Assembly (NCBI GenBank): GCA_004154925.1
Contig: QJNS01000032.1
Span: forward strand, 248,001-312,000
Reading direction: 5' to 3'
DNA length: 64,000 bases
DNA from: Monosporascus cannonballus
Lineage: Eukaryota > Ascomycota > Sordariomycetes > Xylariales
The notes beneath the pieces were generated by a model, which was not told where the DNA came from, ran no database searches, and saw only the letters and a program-made list of their open reading frames with translations. Below are positions 23,900 through 38,981 of this stretch, piece by piece (within the stretch, counting starts at the first letter, position 1; every line of letters starts with the position of its first letter). The position numbers and the translations under genes were made by a program.

Positions 23900-25100
23900 T
23901 TAACTAATTGAACTTTAATAATTAAATTAAACGATTGATTTCAAATTGCTATTTTTAAACTTATCGATAATATAGTACGAGTTACTATGTAATTTTAAGA
24001 ATGGTCTTGTTTTATAATAATAATTTATTTCTAAAAAGAATATTGTTAAGGTTTAAAAATCTAAGACAAAGAAATATTTTTTAAACAATTGAAGAAAGCA
24101 AAAGGACAAACAAGGGAATTTTCGATCAATAAGAATTTATATATCTTAATAACAAAACTCCGAGCCTAAAAAAAGAAAATACTAAATTTGCTACATAGTA
24201 AAAAGTTCTAAATTTGCTATTATTTTATACCAATCAATCTTGTAAAAATATTATTCTTTTCACAGCATATTATAGAATATTAAATATTAAGAGCAATAAA
24301 TTAACACACTTTAAGCCTTATAAAAGATTTACTAATATACAAGAATTCCTAATTTAGGCTAGATTTTTATCTTAAGTTTTATAAAAATCTTAAACGAAAA
24401 CCTATCAGAAAATAAAGATTAATTTATAATTACTTATTAAAAAAACTTTTATAATTTGAACTTATTATTTAAGATTAGTTGCAAAATGACTTTAACAATG
24501 CTTTAGATTTAATTAATTGTAATTTTAATAAATATAAATATTTTGAAAAGAAATACGAATATTATTAGAAAATATAAATAAAAAGATATAATTAAGTAGT
24601 TTTATATCTTCCGCGAATTAAGTTAGGATAGAAAAATAGAATCAAATTTAATTATTTAACGGGAATGTCGAATTTTATAAAAAAAATATGATTTTAGTTT
24701 TACTAAAACCACTTGATATTATAAGTTATGAATAAATTATATACAAAATCTCAGACTGGACTTTTTGCAACATATATCGATAAGGTTAAAATTATTGATT
24801 AACCTATTTTTAATCGATATTTCGAAAAGAAAAAAACCAGCAAACGAAATAATAAGGGTTTTAAAAACCGAATTAAGAAAATTAAAATAAGTTTTTTAAA
24901 AAAAACCAAATACCGTTTCGAAAAAAGCTTAAAAGAATAAATCTAATATAAAATACTTAACTGTGGCAAAAACAGGTATTTTAAAGAGAAATATCGTTTT
25001 TTTCCTAAAAGAGATTTTAAGAAAAAAAGAATTTCTTAATTCGAAAAAAAAAGATTAGAGCGGCTAAATGCAAAATAAATAATAGGATAGAAAAACTTTT
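23900..25100 (+). pseudogene. Element F gag remnant
   Basis: This aligns with element E gag. A degraded zinc knuckle lies at about 24955-25000 (YLNCGKNRYFKEKY), with the His and final Cys lost. The frame is broken throughout. Confidence 0.65.
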
Positions 25101-25199
25101 TTAAATTTGTTTCTAGCCAGAATTTATTATAAAAACAATTATTTAAATATAAAACGGTAACTTAAAGTACTAAAATAATTGTATTTGCTAAAGCTTTAA

Positions 25200-28100
25200 T
25201 ATTGCAGCTTTTAAATATTATTTAAAGGAAACGGTCTTTAAAACAACTATATATCTAAAATATTCTTATTATTTCGATGGATAAAGATATAAAGAATATG
25301 GCCAATCTCCATCAAATAATAATAACTATAATTAACTATTTTAAAAGTCTTATAAACCTTTTAAATATAATATATATTTTAAAAAAGATTTTAAGAAATC
25401 CTTATACTTTACTACATTTGTTAGGCTATTATGACGACGATTATTCGATTTATTTATGCGCTAAAGAAATAACGACTTTTAAAACTAATAGAACGAGAAA
25501 ACGTTTGTAGACCTTAATGATAAATATAGATATATAATAATCTTTTAATTACTACAATATTCCAAGTTTTATTATTTATATCTGAAATGAGAATAAAATT
25601 AAAAAGCTATATCGCAATGATATTTGTGTTATTTTTTCATACTTTGACGTTAATATAAGTTTTTTAATATAGAAATAGCTATTTCTAAAATTTATATTTT
25701 GAATCCGAGAACTCGAAAAATACGAAACTAAAGATTATGCGAAAAGAACGACGATACTTTTGAACATGAATTAGACAGAAAATAGTATAAATATATAAAT
25801 AACTATTATATCAAGTATATTGTTAAAATGTCGCGAAAATGGAAACGCCTTTTATAAAAATATTACGTTATTTGGAAAATGCTAAAAGTTGGCGAAATCT
25901 AAGTATTAACAAATGTACTACTATAAACCTTTATAGAAAGTGAATAATAAAAATAAGAAATTAAATTAAAGAATTTTTAAAACAGAAATAAAATGTTTAA
26001 ATTTAAAATGGATTTAGAAATAAAAAACAATTTTATTTTTGAACAATAATAAAAACGCTTTAAATTCTTAGAAATATAAATTAAAGTTATATACATTACT
26101 TATAATAAACGGAAGGTTTTTGAAGTATAAAACTAAGCAAATATTTTCAAAAACTGAAATATTCTTCATTTCAGTTTAACAATATCAAAAGTAACTTTTG
26201 CTAGATATAATATATAATATAAGATATAATATTATTCTAAAAGTATCATATTTTTCTTCTTGTAATTAGTATATTAATTAAAAAAACTAGACGCTTTTTA
26301 GAATAGCGAGATAATACTTACTATAGATTTCAATAAAATTTATTAAATAAGTAAAAGATTATATATTTTAAACTAAATTATCATAATATTTTTAGAATAG
26401 TATATGTTCAAAGATTTATATAAATATTACGAGTTGTTATTATATAATTAATAAGATTATGGAATATTAATTAAAAAGGAATATTATTTTAAACTTTATA
26501 AATATATTATATAAGTTCTAAATTGTCAAGAACGTTTTAAAACATATACAATGAGATGTTTCAAGTTTATAACTAATTATTTAACAATTATAATACCGAA
26601 ATTTAAAACCGGTGAATGAAGAGCAACATAAAATATAAACCTTATTAATTAATTAATAATGAATTATAACAAGTTCAATAATATTATTATTAAAGATGAA
26701 TGGTTTTTAAGTTATATAGATATTCTGAAAAAGACTATCAGCAAGACAAAATAATTTATAATATTTGATTGTTTAAACAACTATTATTATAATCGAATTA
26801 CTAAAAAAACAAACGTTTTAAAACAATGTATAGATATTTAAAATATTACGTTATAGTTACAAAACTTATTAATATCTTTATAAATTTCTTTTACTTAATT
26901 ATAACTATTGTTAGACCTTTCAAAATAACATTAAAGTTACAAACTTTAATAATATATTTATTTCTTTAACTATTTCCAAAAAATGTAAAATACAAATTAC
27001 TTAACTTATACCGAATTCTGTATAAAATAAATATCCAAGTTAACTTGGCAAAAAATATTAAACATACCCAAAAACTAAAGTTCTTAAGATTTAACTTGAT
27101 ATTTAGTTAAAATTAAATTTAAGGTTGTAAATTAAAAAGATTTGAAAATTAATTTAATTTATTAAAACGCGAAATATAAGTATCTAGTAAATTATAAAAA
27201 TAAGTAAGTACGGATATAACATAACTAACTAATATAAAAATATGATGAAAGCATTAATTAAATTTAATAATATAAAATATATTGAAAAACATTTTAAATA
27301 TCTTTAAAAAACAACTAAAAGACCCTTTTACCAATTTAAAACAGAAATTATAAACATATTAATAATAAGACTGCTTAATGCTAATTAAAAAAACGGTCAA
27401 AAACTAATACTTTAAATTATGATTTAATTGTTATATTTAAATAATTAAAAAACTAAAAAGAAACTTCTTAAAAGTTTATTACTATATAATAATGCGAAAC
27501 GCAAAACCTAAATACACGATATATAATAAAAAGCTATTAGTAATTATTGATATTTTGTTTAAAAAATACATAACCTTTTTAAACCGAATTAAAAATTTTT
27601 TAGATATTTACTTTAACTATAAAAATTTTATACAGCTTATAAAAACGCAAAGACTAAATAAACGACATAAAGTTTAAATACTTCTCCATTTAAATTCAAT
27701 TTTAGGGCATATTATGTTAAAAGAAAAACGGTTTAATTGGATATTTTTAATAACAAATAAAATTATAATTTCAAAATTGTTAATAAATTTTAAAAAGTTT
27801 TACAATAAAAAGTAATAAAACAGTCTATTAATGAAAGAAATAAATTAAGCATGAATTACTTTCTATAAAAAAATATGTACTTTTCGCAATTAATAAAAAT
27901 AATTTCTTAAAAAAGTCTATGTAAACTGATTATATATTACATAATTATTAAGATATTACCAAAGTTATTAAACGGTGATAAAAACAATATAAAGTTTTAG
28001 AACTACGACAATTAATCAAAACAATAGTGAAGATTATAATATTTAAAATTGGATTAGTACAATTCATTATAAACTATATAATTTATTATAATCTTGAAAT

Positions 28101-28651
28101 ATTTCCAATAAAACATAAATTATCATAACTTTTAATTTTGTTATTAACTAATTGTTATTTAAAATTCCAATTATAGAGATTAAATAAACTAGAATATATG
28201 TAATTCTCGAAAGACTTATCAAATATAGATATTCTTTTGAGGGTTTAAAAATTATAATAAAAAATAATTAATTTATATTTTTTATTAACAATTATCTTAA
28301 TAAGTATAAAATAATAACAGAAAAATATTTTCGAGAAAAATACACCTTATATAAATAAGTTTAAGGTTAATTCTTTTTAAACGAAAAGGTATTAAACTTA
28401 AATTTTAACAGCATACTGTTATTTAATAAACAGATAAACGGCACGATTAAATTAAACGTAAAAGTAATTAATTACAGGATTTAATTTTAGTATACATAAT
28501 TTATAATACGTTATTTAACGAAAATATAAATACATTTCTATAAATATCGATGTATAGATATAATATAAAAAACCGGCAATCGGTTTTAAAAAATATTATT
28601 TTAATTACAAATATAAAAATATTAATAATAAAAAGATAGATATAATATAAA
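25200..28651 (+). pseudogene. Element F pol remnant, first part
   Basis: A short open piece at 25277-25510 has no recognisable motif and lies where protease is expected. The RNase H is visible at 27492-27677 (KYTIYNKKLLVIIDILFK, then DIYFNYKNFIQLIKTQRLNK). Integrase-like sequence follows until the junction with element G. Confidence 0.7.
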
Positions 28652-28860
28652 TATAAGGGAATGGATATGTAAGCGAGGTGATGGCTTAGTAATCACAAAC
28701 TATTTTAAGAAGTAAATATACTAATAGATTTTTATTTCTGTTATATATATATTTGTCTGAGCATAAGATTTTGTAATTATCCTAAGTAGATAGGTTGGTC
28801 ACTGATCGCCGATATTTAACCGTATTTTCAATATTTTTTTATTTTCTTATATAGTTTCTT
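28652..28860 (-). repeat. Element G LTR, left copy (approximate ends)
   Basis: This aligns with about 35587-35795, sharing AAGAAGTAAAT, GTTATATATATAT, a GATTTTGT-ATTAT core and AAG-AGATA. Differences are mostly C/T and G/A, as RIP gives. Confidence 0.6.
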
Positions 28861-31800
28861 TTTTGTTTAGCTACTAGTCTTTATTAATTATTACCAGTTG
28901 TATACCGCGTTATAATTAGTACAGCGTTAAGTTATACGGCATTATTATAACATACTAATGTTTTGTTAACGTTTAATAAGTTTATATTTATCTTAAACTT
29001 CGTTAATATAAAGCCGGTTAATAAACGCTTTTTAATAAAAATATTATTAAATTTTATATCAATATACTTTTATTATTTCTTTAAAATAAGTATTTTATTC
29101 GTAATATTTACTTATATTCGCCGTCTTTTTACCGAATAATCCTCAATTTCTCTTTTATTTGTTCTTTTTTTTTCGTATATTGTTTTGAGATTTTTACCCG
29201 TTCGCCGCTACGATATTCATCTATAATAAGATTTTTAATCAATATTAGTTTTTCTAGGTCATAGGTCTTTTCGATTGTGTCCGAAAGGTTAACAATAATT
29301 CGTCAACTTTTAATAAGCTTTATTAATATTATATCGATTTAGTATATCTAGATTTTATTATTATTTATATCGCCGACCGATTGAAAAAAAAAACCGAAAT
29401 TTTGCGTTTATTACGTTTAAAACAAAAGAAATTTATATAAATTTTATTTATTTTTCAGTAATTATATATTAGTTATTAAATAATTTCGGAGCTTCTTTCG
29501 AAACATAAATTAAGTATTATTCATTTATTACAACGAAATTATATAAAAAAATAAAAGTTAATATTTTAAGTAGAATGCGACTTCGGCGAACTGATATGAT
29601 TTAATTAATAACTAATTTTATTTAAAGGAAACTTCATTTTTATTTTCCTAGAATATGCTCCAAAGAAAATCATATAATTTTTAAGGCTAAAATTGCCGAA
29701 GATTTGGCGATTACGGCAATAAAGATATAATTTTCATATTTTTTTAAAAACGTTTATTTTAAGTTTAAAGTAATAAATTATTTATCTTTTGTCGGCTTAT
29801 TTTCGTTAATTTATCGCATTATTAATATTTGATTTGGTATTTTTAATATATAAATGAAATTAAATATATAAATATACATTAAATTTTTTATGAAATAATT
29901 ACTATATTTTCGATATAGAAATATAATAATATTATTTATATTATGTTCGATATTGTATTAAAAACGTCATATGATTAAATTTATATTCGATTGGTTATTA
30001 TAAATTTGAAACAATTAAATTAGTTTATTCTCTTAAAATCAACATATTTAAATAATATTTAATAATAATAATATAGCCCTAATTTTAGTATTTATAATAC
30101 GTAAAGTATGTCGAAGGTTTGTCTAAAATGTATCGTTCTATTATTGCGTTAAGAAAAGTTAAAATGGTTTTTAATTTTATATTTTATTCCTTTCCGTTTT
30201 CCCATTTTTATCAAAAGTTCGTTAATTGGTTTTCTTAGTTCGTCGATTAACCTTATAAATTTGCCGATGAAATCTTTATATACGTCGAATTTTAATCGGT
30301 TTCGTATTTAATCACTAAAAATATTTTTAAAACTTAATAATAAATATAAAATTTAATTTTAAAATAATAAATTTGCTTTTTATTAGATATAATTAACATT
30401 ATAAATATACTGTTCATAATTTATTAATATTCTAAATATTAGAAATATATTTTCATATATTTATTATTTCGTTAATATATTATTATTGTTCGGTTTTATA
30501 TTATTTAAATTTTATTTAGTTTAAATTTAATTTATGGTCAATTTTACTATTTAAACATTATATTTAAGAAACCTGTTTTTTTATTTCATAGAATATATCT
30601 GTTCCTTCCGATTATTGTTATATTAAACGAGCTGTAAAAAATTTATTTTTATTATTTATTTTCGAAAGTAAACAATAATATCTGATTAACGTTTATTATA
30701 TTATAGTTGTACAAATAATATAAAAAATATATTATAAAACTCTTAATATTTCGTAAGTAAATAGATTTTATATGTGTATACTTTTATTCGTTTAATCAAT
30801 TTTATTCGAATATGCATCAATATTAATTTATTTATTTCTTTAAATTTAAAGCGTTTCGTATATAACTTTGTAATTTTATATTTTGTAAATTACTAATAAA
30901 GGTTTTTAATCGTATTATATGTTAATTAGTTATAATCTGTTTTAGTATTTATTTACACGTTAACGAATTTCCACTCTATGTTTTAAATATTTGTATATTT
31001 TTCAAATCTTAAGTTATAAACTTTTTAATATTTATTTTATTATACAAAAACAATAATTACATTTTTTAAATAACAAATATTTCATAAGTTTAACTTAACA
31101 ACTATTATAAATAAATTGGATTGAATATAATAAAGAAATTTAGTTTATTTAATTTTTATTATAATAATATCAAAATTGTTTTTTAAAATTTAATTTATAG
31201 GTTTCAGTTAATTATTTACTAATTCATTATAAACGATAAATAATTTATACTTTGTTTTCTTAACTAAATATAATATCATTTAAAATTAGTGAATAAATAA
31301 TATATGTCCCGTTATTAATAATTCTTAATACAAAACTGACTTCTATTTTATTTTTTAGTTAATATATTAATTAATTTTATACAAATTAAAAATTGAATTA
31401 GAAATAAACATAACATGATTTCCGTAAAACCGTCGACAATTATTAAAATAAGATTATATATGTGTTTATATCTGTTAAAGTTAAAATAATTCATTTAACA
31501 ATAATAAAAATTATAAAATTCCTTAAAATTTATATTTACACATTTTCGTATTTTGATGCTTTATGTAATTTTCGATATATTATGAAATATTATTTGCTGA
31601 AGCTTCTTAATAAAGCTTCAAATTAAGTAATTTAATATTTTTATATTTGTTATTTAGTTAAGCTAAAATGTTTTAAAATATAAATTAACAAATTATTAAC
31701 TTAAATCGTATTATGATAAAAGAAATAAATTTATTTTGATAAAATAATATATAGACTTTGATGAAACTAAACAGGATTAAAATTTATATCATAGCTTTCT

Positions 31801-34800
31801 TTATTTAAATATTTTTTTAAATTAAATTAATACATCTTTAATTATTTATATTTTCAATTTATAATTTACGAATTTTATTATAAAATTATAATAAAATATT
31901 TAAAATAAATATTATGTGTTTTAAAGTTAAACCTTTTTTATTAAACGTAAACGTGTTATTCTAGTTTAATAATCTTAATATTTTCGTTTTTAAATTTCCC
32001 CGATAATTCGGTATTAAAATACTATTTATTCCTATACTGAAATTTAATATTTTTAAAGTAACTTTCATAATAGCCGTTATTTGGATTTTTTTATTTTGCG
32101 TCTTTTATATGAAAAATATTGATATACGATTTTTCTCTGTTTTGTTTCTGAAAAACAATTTATAGCCCTGTTATAAAATTTCCGTGTTATTTTAATATAA
32201 CGTTTAATTATTTACATTTGTTTTGATCTTATATTTATTAAGAAATCTAATCGTAAAAACACTTTAAGTAATTTTAAGAAATTATTGTATCTCATTATAT
32301 TTTTCAATTATATATAATATAACTACAGTTAAATATTTCATGGTTTTAAATAATTTATTACTTCATCTGTTTTTTGTAAATACTAATATTATATCATTAT
32401 AATTAATCACTATAAATGAATAATGTAACTGGTAATTAAACTTATTAATAAAGTCCATTTTTCTTGCTTAATATTATAATTTAAAATAGGATTAAAATAA
32501 TTAATATATGTACCAGATAAGCTTTTTCAAAGAATCTCGCTCAAATACGGCAATTACTGTTTTAATACCTAACAATCTATTTAAATGAACAAGTTTTATG
32601 CGGTATTTTTTAGATGTTATTATTAATATTTCAGAATTTCTATAACAACGAATAACGTTTATTATTTCGTTTGTTATTTAATTTTAATATTAAAAGGTTT
32701 TCGTAACTAAAAAGCAATTAAATATTAATATTTCCAACGGAATTATTATAAAATATCTGATATGGAATTAATAAATATATTTGTTTTTATTCGGATAAAT
32801 TTAATAAAATTCTAATGTTGAAGAATAATTACATATTTAAAAACGGCCTTTAATTCTTTTAACGTTTTAATTATTTTATTGAATTATTATAGCGGACTTG
32901 TTTACAGGTCTTTTTTAAATGTTAATAATAAAGACGGTAATTTAAATATATTAAATTAGAGTTCTTTTTATAAAAGTGAATAAATATTTAAAACGTTTCA
33001 ACGCTATATATTAATTTATAACGTCTTTATTTTTAAATTATAATAATTTGTTAAAATCTAATCTGTCCTTCTTTAGTGTTTATAAAAATTTAAAAACGAA
33101 ATTTATTTTTAGAAGATTTATTAATTTATCAAATGATTAGTATTGTTTTATACATATATATATTAAAGAAATATCTTTTTTATATATTCTCCTATTATTA
33201 GAAAATATTAATATATAATTAAGTTACCTATATTGTATTCCCAATCACGTCTTTTCATTATTGTTTATTTAATCTAGATTTAATAATATATATTTTCTAT
33301 ATTGTATTTGAACTAAAAATAGTCTAAAAAACTTTAATGAATTTAAAAATTTAAAAATTCACAGTCAGAAATACCGGGCTTTTTTTCAACAATAACACGG
33401 TTTAATAATCGACAATTAATATGTAACTGTTAGTCTTCATTTTTTTATATATAAATTAAACGAAAACCTCGATTTCCGATTTCGATTTTCAAAGTCATTT
33501 AGTTCGTAAATTTTTCCAAATATATTTTTCGAACTTTTGTTATTAAAGATTTAAAATTAAATAAATCGGCCGTATAAAAGGTAATTCATGTAATATTAAC
33601 ATTATCATAAAACCAGTTTCTGAAAATATAAGAAAAATTTTGGTCTTTTTTTAAAATATATATTGCGGCATTTTTTAAATATTTTAATAATTATAATGTT
33701 TTCAATATAACTCTTTTTAGTCGAGTTAAAAAATATTTCCATTATTATTAAATATAACGAAATTAATAATGTAAACTAATCAACTACTAAATGTTAAATT
33801 TACTAATGTTTTTATAGTTAATATTTTTATATTTCCGTAAATTTATTTGTATCTTATTAAATTTCATAGTAAACCTTATTTATTTATTTTTAACCCGAAT
33901 AATAGTAAATTAAATAGAGAATAATTACGATAAATTGCAAAATAAACTTAACAGAATCGTTAGAAACTTCAACGATTATTTAATATTTTTATTTTTATTT
34001 TAAACACTTTATAATATTTAATAAAAAACTTATTAACTATTATAAACGTAAAACTACTAACGGTAATAAAACAAAAATTACTTTTTTTACGAAATATTTA
34101 TTATACGTACGTATATTAATTTCGAAAGTTAAGTCTATTCGTTTAACAATTATATATTAATCTTTCTTTAATAGTAGTAACCAAATTTTTAGCATTCACT
34201 TTTTACAAATTATACAGCATTATTTAGCTTAAATATATTAAACGCATACTTTTATTGCGGTAATACATTTTCCAATTTATTCGAATTATCGAAAACGGTA
34301 AAGGTTTATATAACAGTAAAATGTCTTTTGATTTCCGTATAATTATTTTTATATTTTTAGTTTTAATTAGAATTAATATACCTTTTTTCTTCTGAATTCA
34401 ATAAATACAAAAGCAATTTTTTACAAAATATTTAATAACTTTTTAAATCGAATATACTGTTTAAAATTAGTATTTATTCGGCGGTAAAACAGATCTTTTT
34501 ATAAAGTATTATTCTTTCGCTATTTAATCCAAATAGCTTTAATTAAGCTCTTTTTATTATATTTTTTAGCCTAGAACATGTTTAAACGTATTCGTTGATT
34601 TCGTTTTTATTTTGCTTTTCAGCATTACCGCTAAACGGCTTATATATGATCAACTTTCCTATTTACATTAAATAAGTATTTAAAGGTAGTTTTTATTTAA
34701 ATATTTTAATTTTTAAATTTTTTGATAACTTTAATAAAAATAGGATATTAATTTAAGATATTGTTTAAATTAAACCTGCCGTTTCGGGTTTAAACAAATA

Positions 34801-35586
34801 GCTTCTCTAAATTTTTAAAAGACTTCCCGGCAATCTTTTATATTATTTTAATTTTTTGACACCATTCCGGAAAATACGGTTTATATATTCGAAATTAAAA
34901 CAGTTTTGTTTTATGAAACCTTATAAATTATTTAGTATAACGTTTTAGGTCTGCCTTACATATTATCGTAAAATGTTCGTTATTTTAATTCTAAGAGGCT
35001 TTTCATATTTTTAATTCCTTAAGCAATATATATTACGTTTAATAATTTAAACATTTTTATTGTATTAATTCTTATAATAAATATAATAAACTTTATTGTT
35101 ATATTCAATACCGGTGGTGAAATAATTACCTAAAATATTTTATTAAGTTTAAATATTTCCGATCGGTTTATTGATTATATTAATTCGTAATAAAATCGAT
35201 TGAGAGGTTATATTCTTTAGCGATCACCTTCGATTTCATTAATAAAAGTTTTGCTGGTTTTTTCGAATACAATACCTTTTTATCATAACTTTTGATATAA
35301 ACGCAAATTTTCATTATAAAAAGTGTATTAACTAGTAAAGTAATAATTTAATCTCCGTTATTTTAAAATAAATATATAATTATAATCTATTATATTTATT
35401 GCGGTTATTTCGTTTAACAACATTTTTTATTATAATGTTTTATAATATTCCGAACGTATTTCGAACGTGTAGTATTTTAGTTTTTTTTCGTCGTTTTGTA
35501 TACAGTTAATTGTTGTAAATTAAGTTCGGAAATACGTCGGTTTATTTCTGCTAGTAATTGCGTCGTTTAAAAAGCAGATAAAAGAT

Positions 35587-35795
35587 TAGAAAGAAATAGA
35601 TATATAGGCAAAATAACAGCCGAATAATTATAAATTATGTCAAGAAGTAAATGTATTAATATTTCTTATCTGGGTTATATATATATTAGCCCGTGTATGG
35701 GATTTTGTCATTATTCTAAGCAGATAAGTCCACGACTAGTTGCCAAGATTTAGCCGGACCTTTCGTGTTCTTCTATTCTCTTAAAGTAAACACGT
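35587..35795 (-). repeat. Element G LTR, right copy (approximate ends)
   Basis: This is the partner of 28652-28860. A third, inverted copy lies near 49290-49475. The ends are judged only from where similarity stops. Confidence 0.6.
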
Positions 35796-36340
35796 TTTTA
35801 AATTAAAAAAATTTAATCTTATAATAAAAGAAAACTTAAAGACCTAATTTTAGTAAAAAGAACTAAGATTTACCTATTATGGGGAAAACTAAACATAATG
35901 TCCAATACTTTATAAATTACAACCATAGAAATTTAATAACAAAATTGATTTTAAGAAATTGCACTTATTTACCATTAATACAATCATTTTCAAAATTAAA
36001 TACAAATTACCGTTATTTCAAACTATTAAAATATATTGAATATTTTGCGGGTTTCTATTTAAGTTAACATTTAAAAATACTTTGCTAAAAACGAGTTAGA
36101 AATCGAAAAAATCCAAAATAAAATACATGTTTAAAAGGAATATTACATTTAGAAAGAATTCAAAAACAAGATCCGGTATCTAATAAAACGAAAATTTTAT
36201 CTATACGAAAAAATATATATAAAAAGCTTTTAAATATTTATCGAATGCGAAAACCTTAATTAAAACGTTTTACTGCTAGAATTTTAGCTAACTATATTTA
36301 ATATAGTTAAAGCTACAATCGATAACGACTTAAACCTTGA
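35796..36340 (+). pseudogene. Element F pol remnant, integrase end and chromodomain region
   Basis: This resumes element F after the element G insertion. It aligns with element E 13890-14330, including the shared TTTACCTATTATG and TTAATTAAAACGTTTTAC tracts. The open frame at 35879-36067 is a fragment in a broken region. Confidence 0.65.
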
Positions 36341-36660
36341 ATTAAATTTTAGGTTATTTTAATTTTGTTTTAAAAAATAATAGTTTTCGTTGTAAGGTTT
36401 ATTTTACAAGTAAATAGCGTTTGGTTTTTTTATACAATGTTATTTCTTCTTCTTTTTTTCTCGTTCTTTTAAATAATCCAATTGCAACTTTTCTTTTAAT
36501 ATTTTTATATCTGTCTTTTTTAAAAAAAAATATTCTTATAAATTTTAGTAACAACTTTAAAAAATCTATAAAGTTGTCGCAATTAAAAGATATATTTAAC
36601 TTATTGAAATTAAATTATCTTTTAAAATGGACATTAAATTGCGGTTAAAAACTTAAACTA

Positions 36661-38832
36661 TGATTTTTTTGAAAAGAAACTCGTAAATAATAGTTACCGT
36701 ATAAATAAACTTAAAAATAAAAGCGAAAATCATATTTATTCTTAATAAATATAAATATATAATATATTGAAATGTAAGCTATATTTTGCAAGATGAGATA
36801 AATATATACGAAATTATTATACGATATAATTTGTACCATACATATTATACGCTGTGTCTTTAAATACAACATCTAATTTTTAGGTTTGAAAATTAAAATA
36901 TTTATAGTAAACATTTTACTAAAACGCATAAATTCTGTTTTGTTATTACTAATATACTTATTAAATATTATAATATCTTCGAAATTAATGATAGAAATAA
37001 CGTATAAATACTAGGCTAGTTAATGTTTTTCTTAAATATAATTTAGAAATCGATATAATTAATTAATATTTACTGTATCTTTAACAGAAAATAAAGTAAT
37101 TATAAATATTGCTTTATATTATAAAATGTAGCTAAATGTATACACATTTTAAAAACATTTATAACTAAATGATTATACATTTGCCGTTTATCGATAAATC
37201 GTCTTATATTGATAATGTTGTTGAATTTAAACATAATCGTAATTTTTTAATTTTAAACCCAGAATGTTTTTAAAAATCGTGAAGGTATTTGGATAATTGA
37301 ACAAATTTTAAAACCTAAATTAAGAAATGAAAAACAATATTTTTATATTTTTATAAGCCTAATATATAATACATTTCAGTTTAAGAGAACTATTACTTAT
37401 AGGTGTAATTTACTAAATATCGAAATGATAATGATAATGATTCGAAAAATATATTAGTTTAAGATTAAAGAAAAAACGAATTGAAAATTCAAAATTAAAA
37501 ATTCAGGTTTTCGGTTTATTGGTATTTAAAAATAACGATACGTTATCGTTAAATCGGTTTTTATCGATCGTTATATTATATTATTATTTAAAACTGGTAT
37601 GTTTTATTATTAACATTTAGAATTATTAGGTGATAAAAATGTATCAAAACTTTTTAAAATTAACCTTATAGAATATATTTTGCCGTACCCGAATTTAAAG
37701 ATTTTATTAATCACGAAGTAAATTTAAAAATTGGAAATATATTAAATGCACGATAATATCGCTCATAATTAGAAAACCTTTTGAATTTTTTCTTTTTATA
37801 TAAATAAAATATTAACCAATTTTATAAAGCAAATTGATGTCGTTTATTTAGATTATACTATAATCTTTTCGAAAAGCGCAAAAGGATACATAAGGTAATG
37901 GCGAATAACTTATAAACTGTAGAGAAAAACACATTATTTATGTGCCAAATAAATTAAAATACGAGCTTTTTACATCAAACGTTCAAGGATTTAATGAAAT
38001 TAAATAATCAGAAATCCGCGAATAAAAATGTAGTTATTGAATACTTTTAAAATCTATTATATTTTAACACCTATTTATTATTTTTTATTCTATAATTATT
38101 ATTATTATAATTATATTTAATCAATTAAATAGGAGTTAATGAAGATATGTCGACAAATTTATAAAAATAATCTAATTACTTGAAGATTTAAGATTTGTTT
38201 CGCAAATTACATTCATTTTTCGATAATAAAAATTTATCAACCATATTTATATAAAATCTACGTATGTTTTTAAAGATTTCTATTCTGTATACTACTATAA
38301 TTTCAAGGATTAAAATAAATGTCGATCGTTTTTTATTTACGGAAATCTTCATATATCGATTTTATATAAAGATGAATTAATAAAACTATAAGATATTATA
38401 AAGAATTTAAAATATTAACGGTATTATCTAAAAAGCGCTAAATAAAACTACTTAATTTTTCTACATTATTCAACCGTAAAAAGTATAAATATCATATCGG
38501 TAAAACGTTTTCAAACGGAATTCGCCCGATAAATAAGCCGATTTCTTCTACTATACTTTTAAAACCTAATACTACTTAAAATCATTAATTAGATTTACGC
38601 ATTAATTTAAGGGCCCAGTATATCTTCGCATTAAGAGCTTATAAAAACCTAACTTTTGTATTTATTATAAAACTTTAAATAATTAAAAGCTCTTTCAAAT
38701 ATAAAAAATCTAAAATTGGTTTTAGTATATATACTTAAAAATATCATTAAATATATTAATTCAAACAAAATTATATAAAGTACTTTAATGATCAAAATTT
38801 AAAAAATATGAAATTAAAAAAGAAATACCCAT
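36661..38832. other. AT-rich sequence, mostly unrecognised
   Basis: No retroelement domain was recognised here. A partial reverse copy of the dispersed repeat described at 62335 lies at about 36795-36850. Confidence 0.4.
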
Positions 38833-38981
38833 TGTTACAGCACTAGTAAAGCGGCTCTTTTAAGCCGCCGTTGTGCTATATATACATAAGCCCTACGCGC
38901 TTACTACATAGATTGTTTCTTTTTTCTTTGTACAATAATAGAATATTTCTCAGAACCTAAGAGACGTACAGCGCCGTGACA
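38833..38981. repeat. 149-bp element with imperfect terminal inverted repeats (solo LTR or MITE-like)
   Basis: An island of normal composition begins TGTTACAGCACT and ends AGCGCCGTGACA. The ends are inverted copies of each other at most of 12 positions, and the unit starts TG and ends CA. An internal hairpin GCGGCT...AGCCGC lies at about 38850-38868. No target duplication is evident. Similarity to the start of the element F LTR region suggests a short copia-type LTR, but a MITE is also possible. Confidence 0.5.

Larger units (their letters stand above)
28652..35795 (-). mobile_element. Element G: retroelement inserted in element F
   Basis: Direct repeats of about 210 bp bound this segment, and element F sequence continues on either side. 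On the minus strand an RT-like stretch lies at about 33490-33355 (RLIYI*KNED, then INCRLLNRVIVEKKPG), matching the KKDG...DYR.LN..T...P pattern. Gag-like sequence lies toward 35570 and the rest of pol toward 29000. It is heavily decayed and a different family from A-D and E/F. Exact ends and the target duplication could not be fixed. Confidence 0.65.
23251..36660 (+). mobile_element. Element F: 5' LTR plus gag-pol, interrupted by element G, 3' LTR not found
   Basis: An LTR-like segment (about 23251-23767) is followed by gag and pol related to element E. The similarity to E stops at 28651, where element G begins. It resumes at about 35796 with the integrase end and chromodomain region, which match E positions about 13800-14330, and fades near 36660. 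No right LTR was found. The element is more decayed than E. Confidence 0.8.

Noticed and set aside
36421..36648. Hydrophobic plus-strand frame of 75 codons
   Set aside because: It sits in the 3' non-coding-like part of element F, and its composition is that expected of AT-rich DNA.
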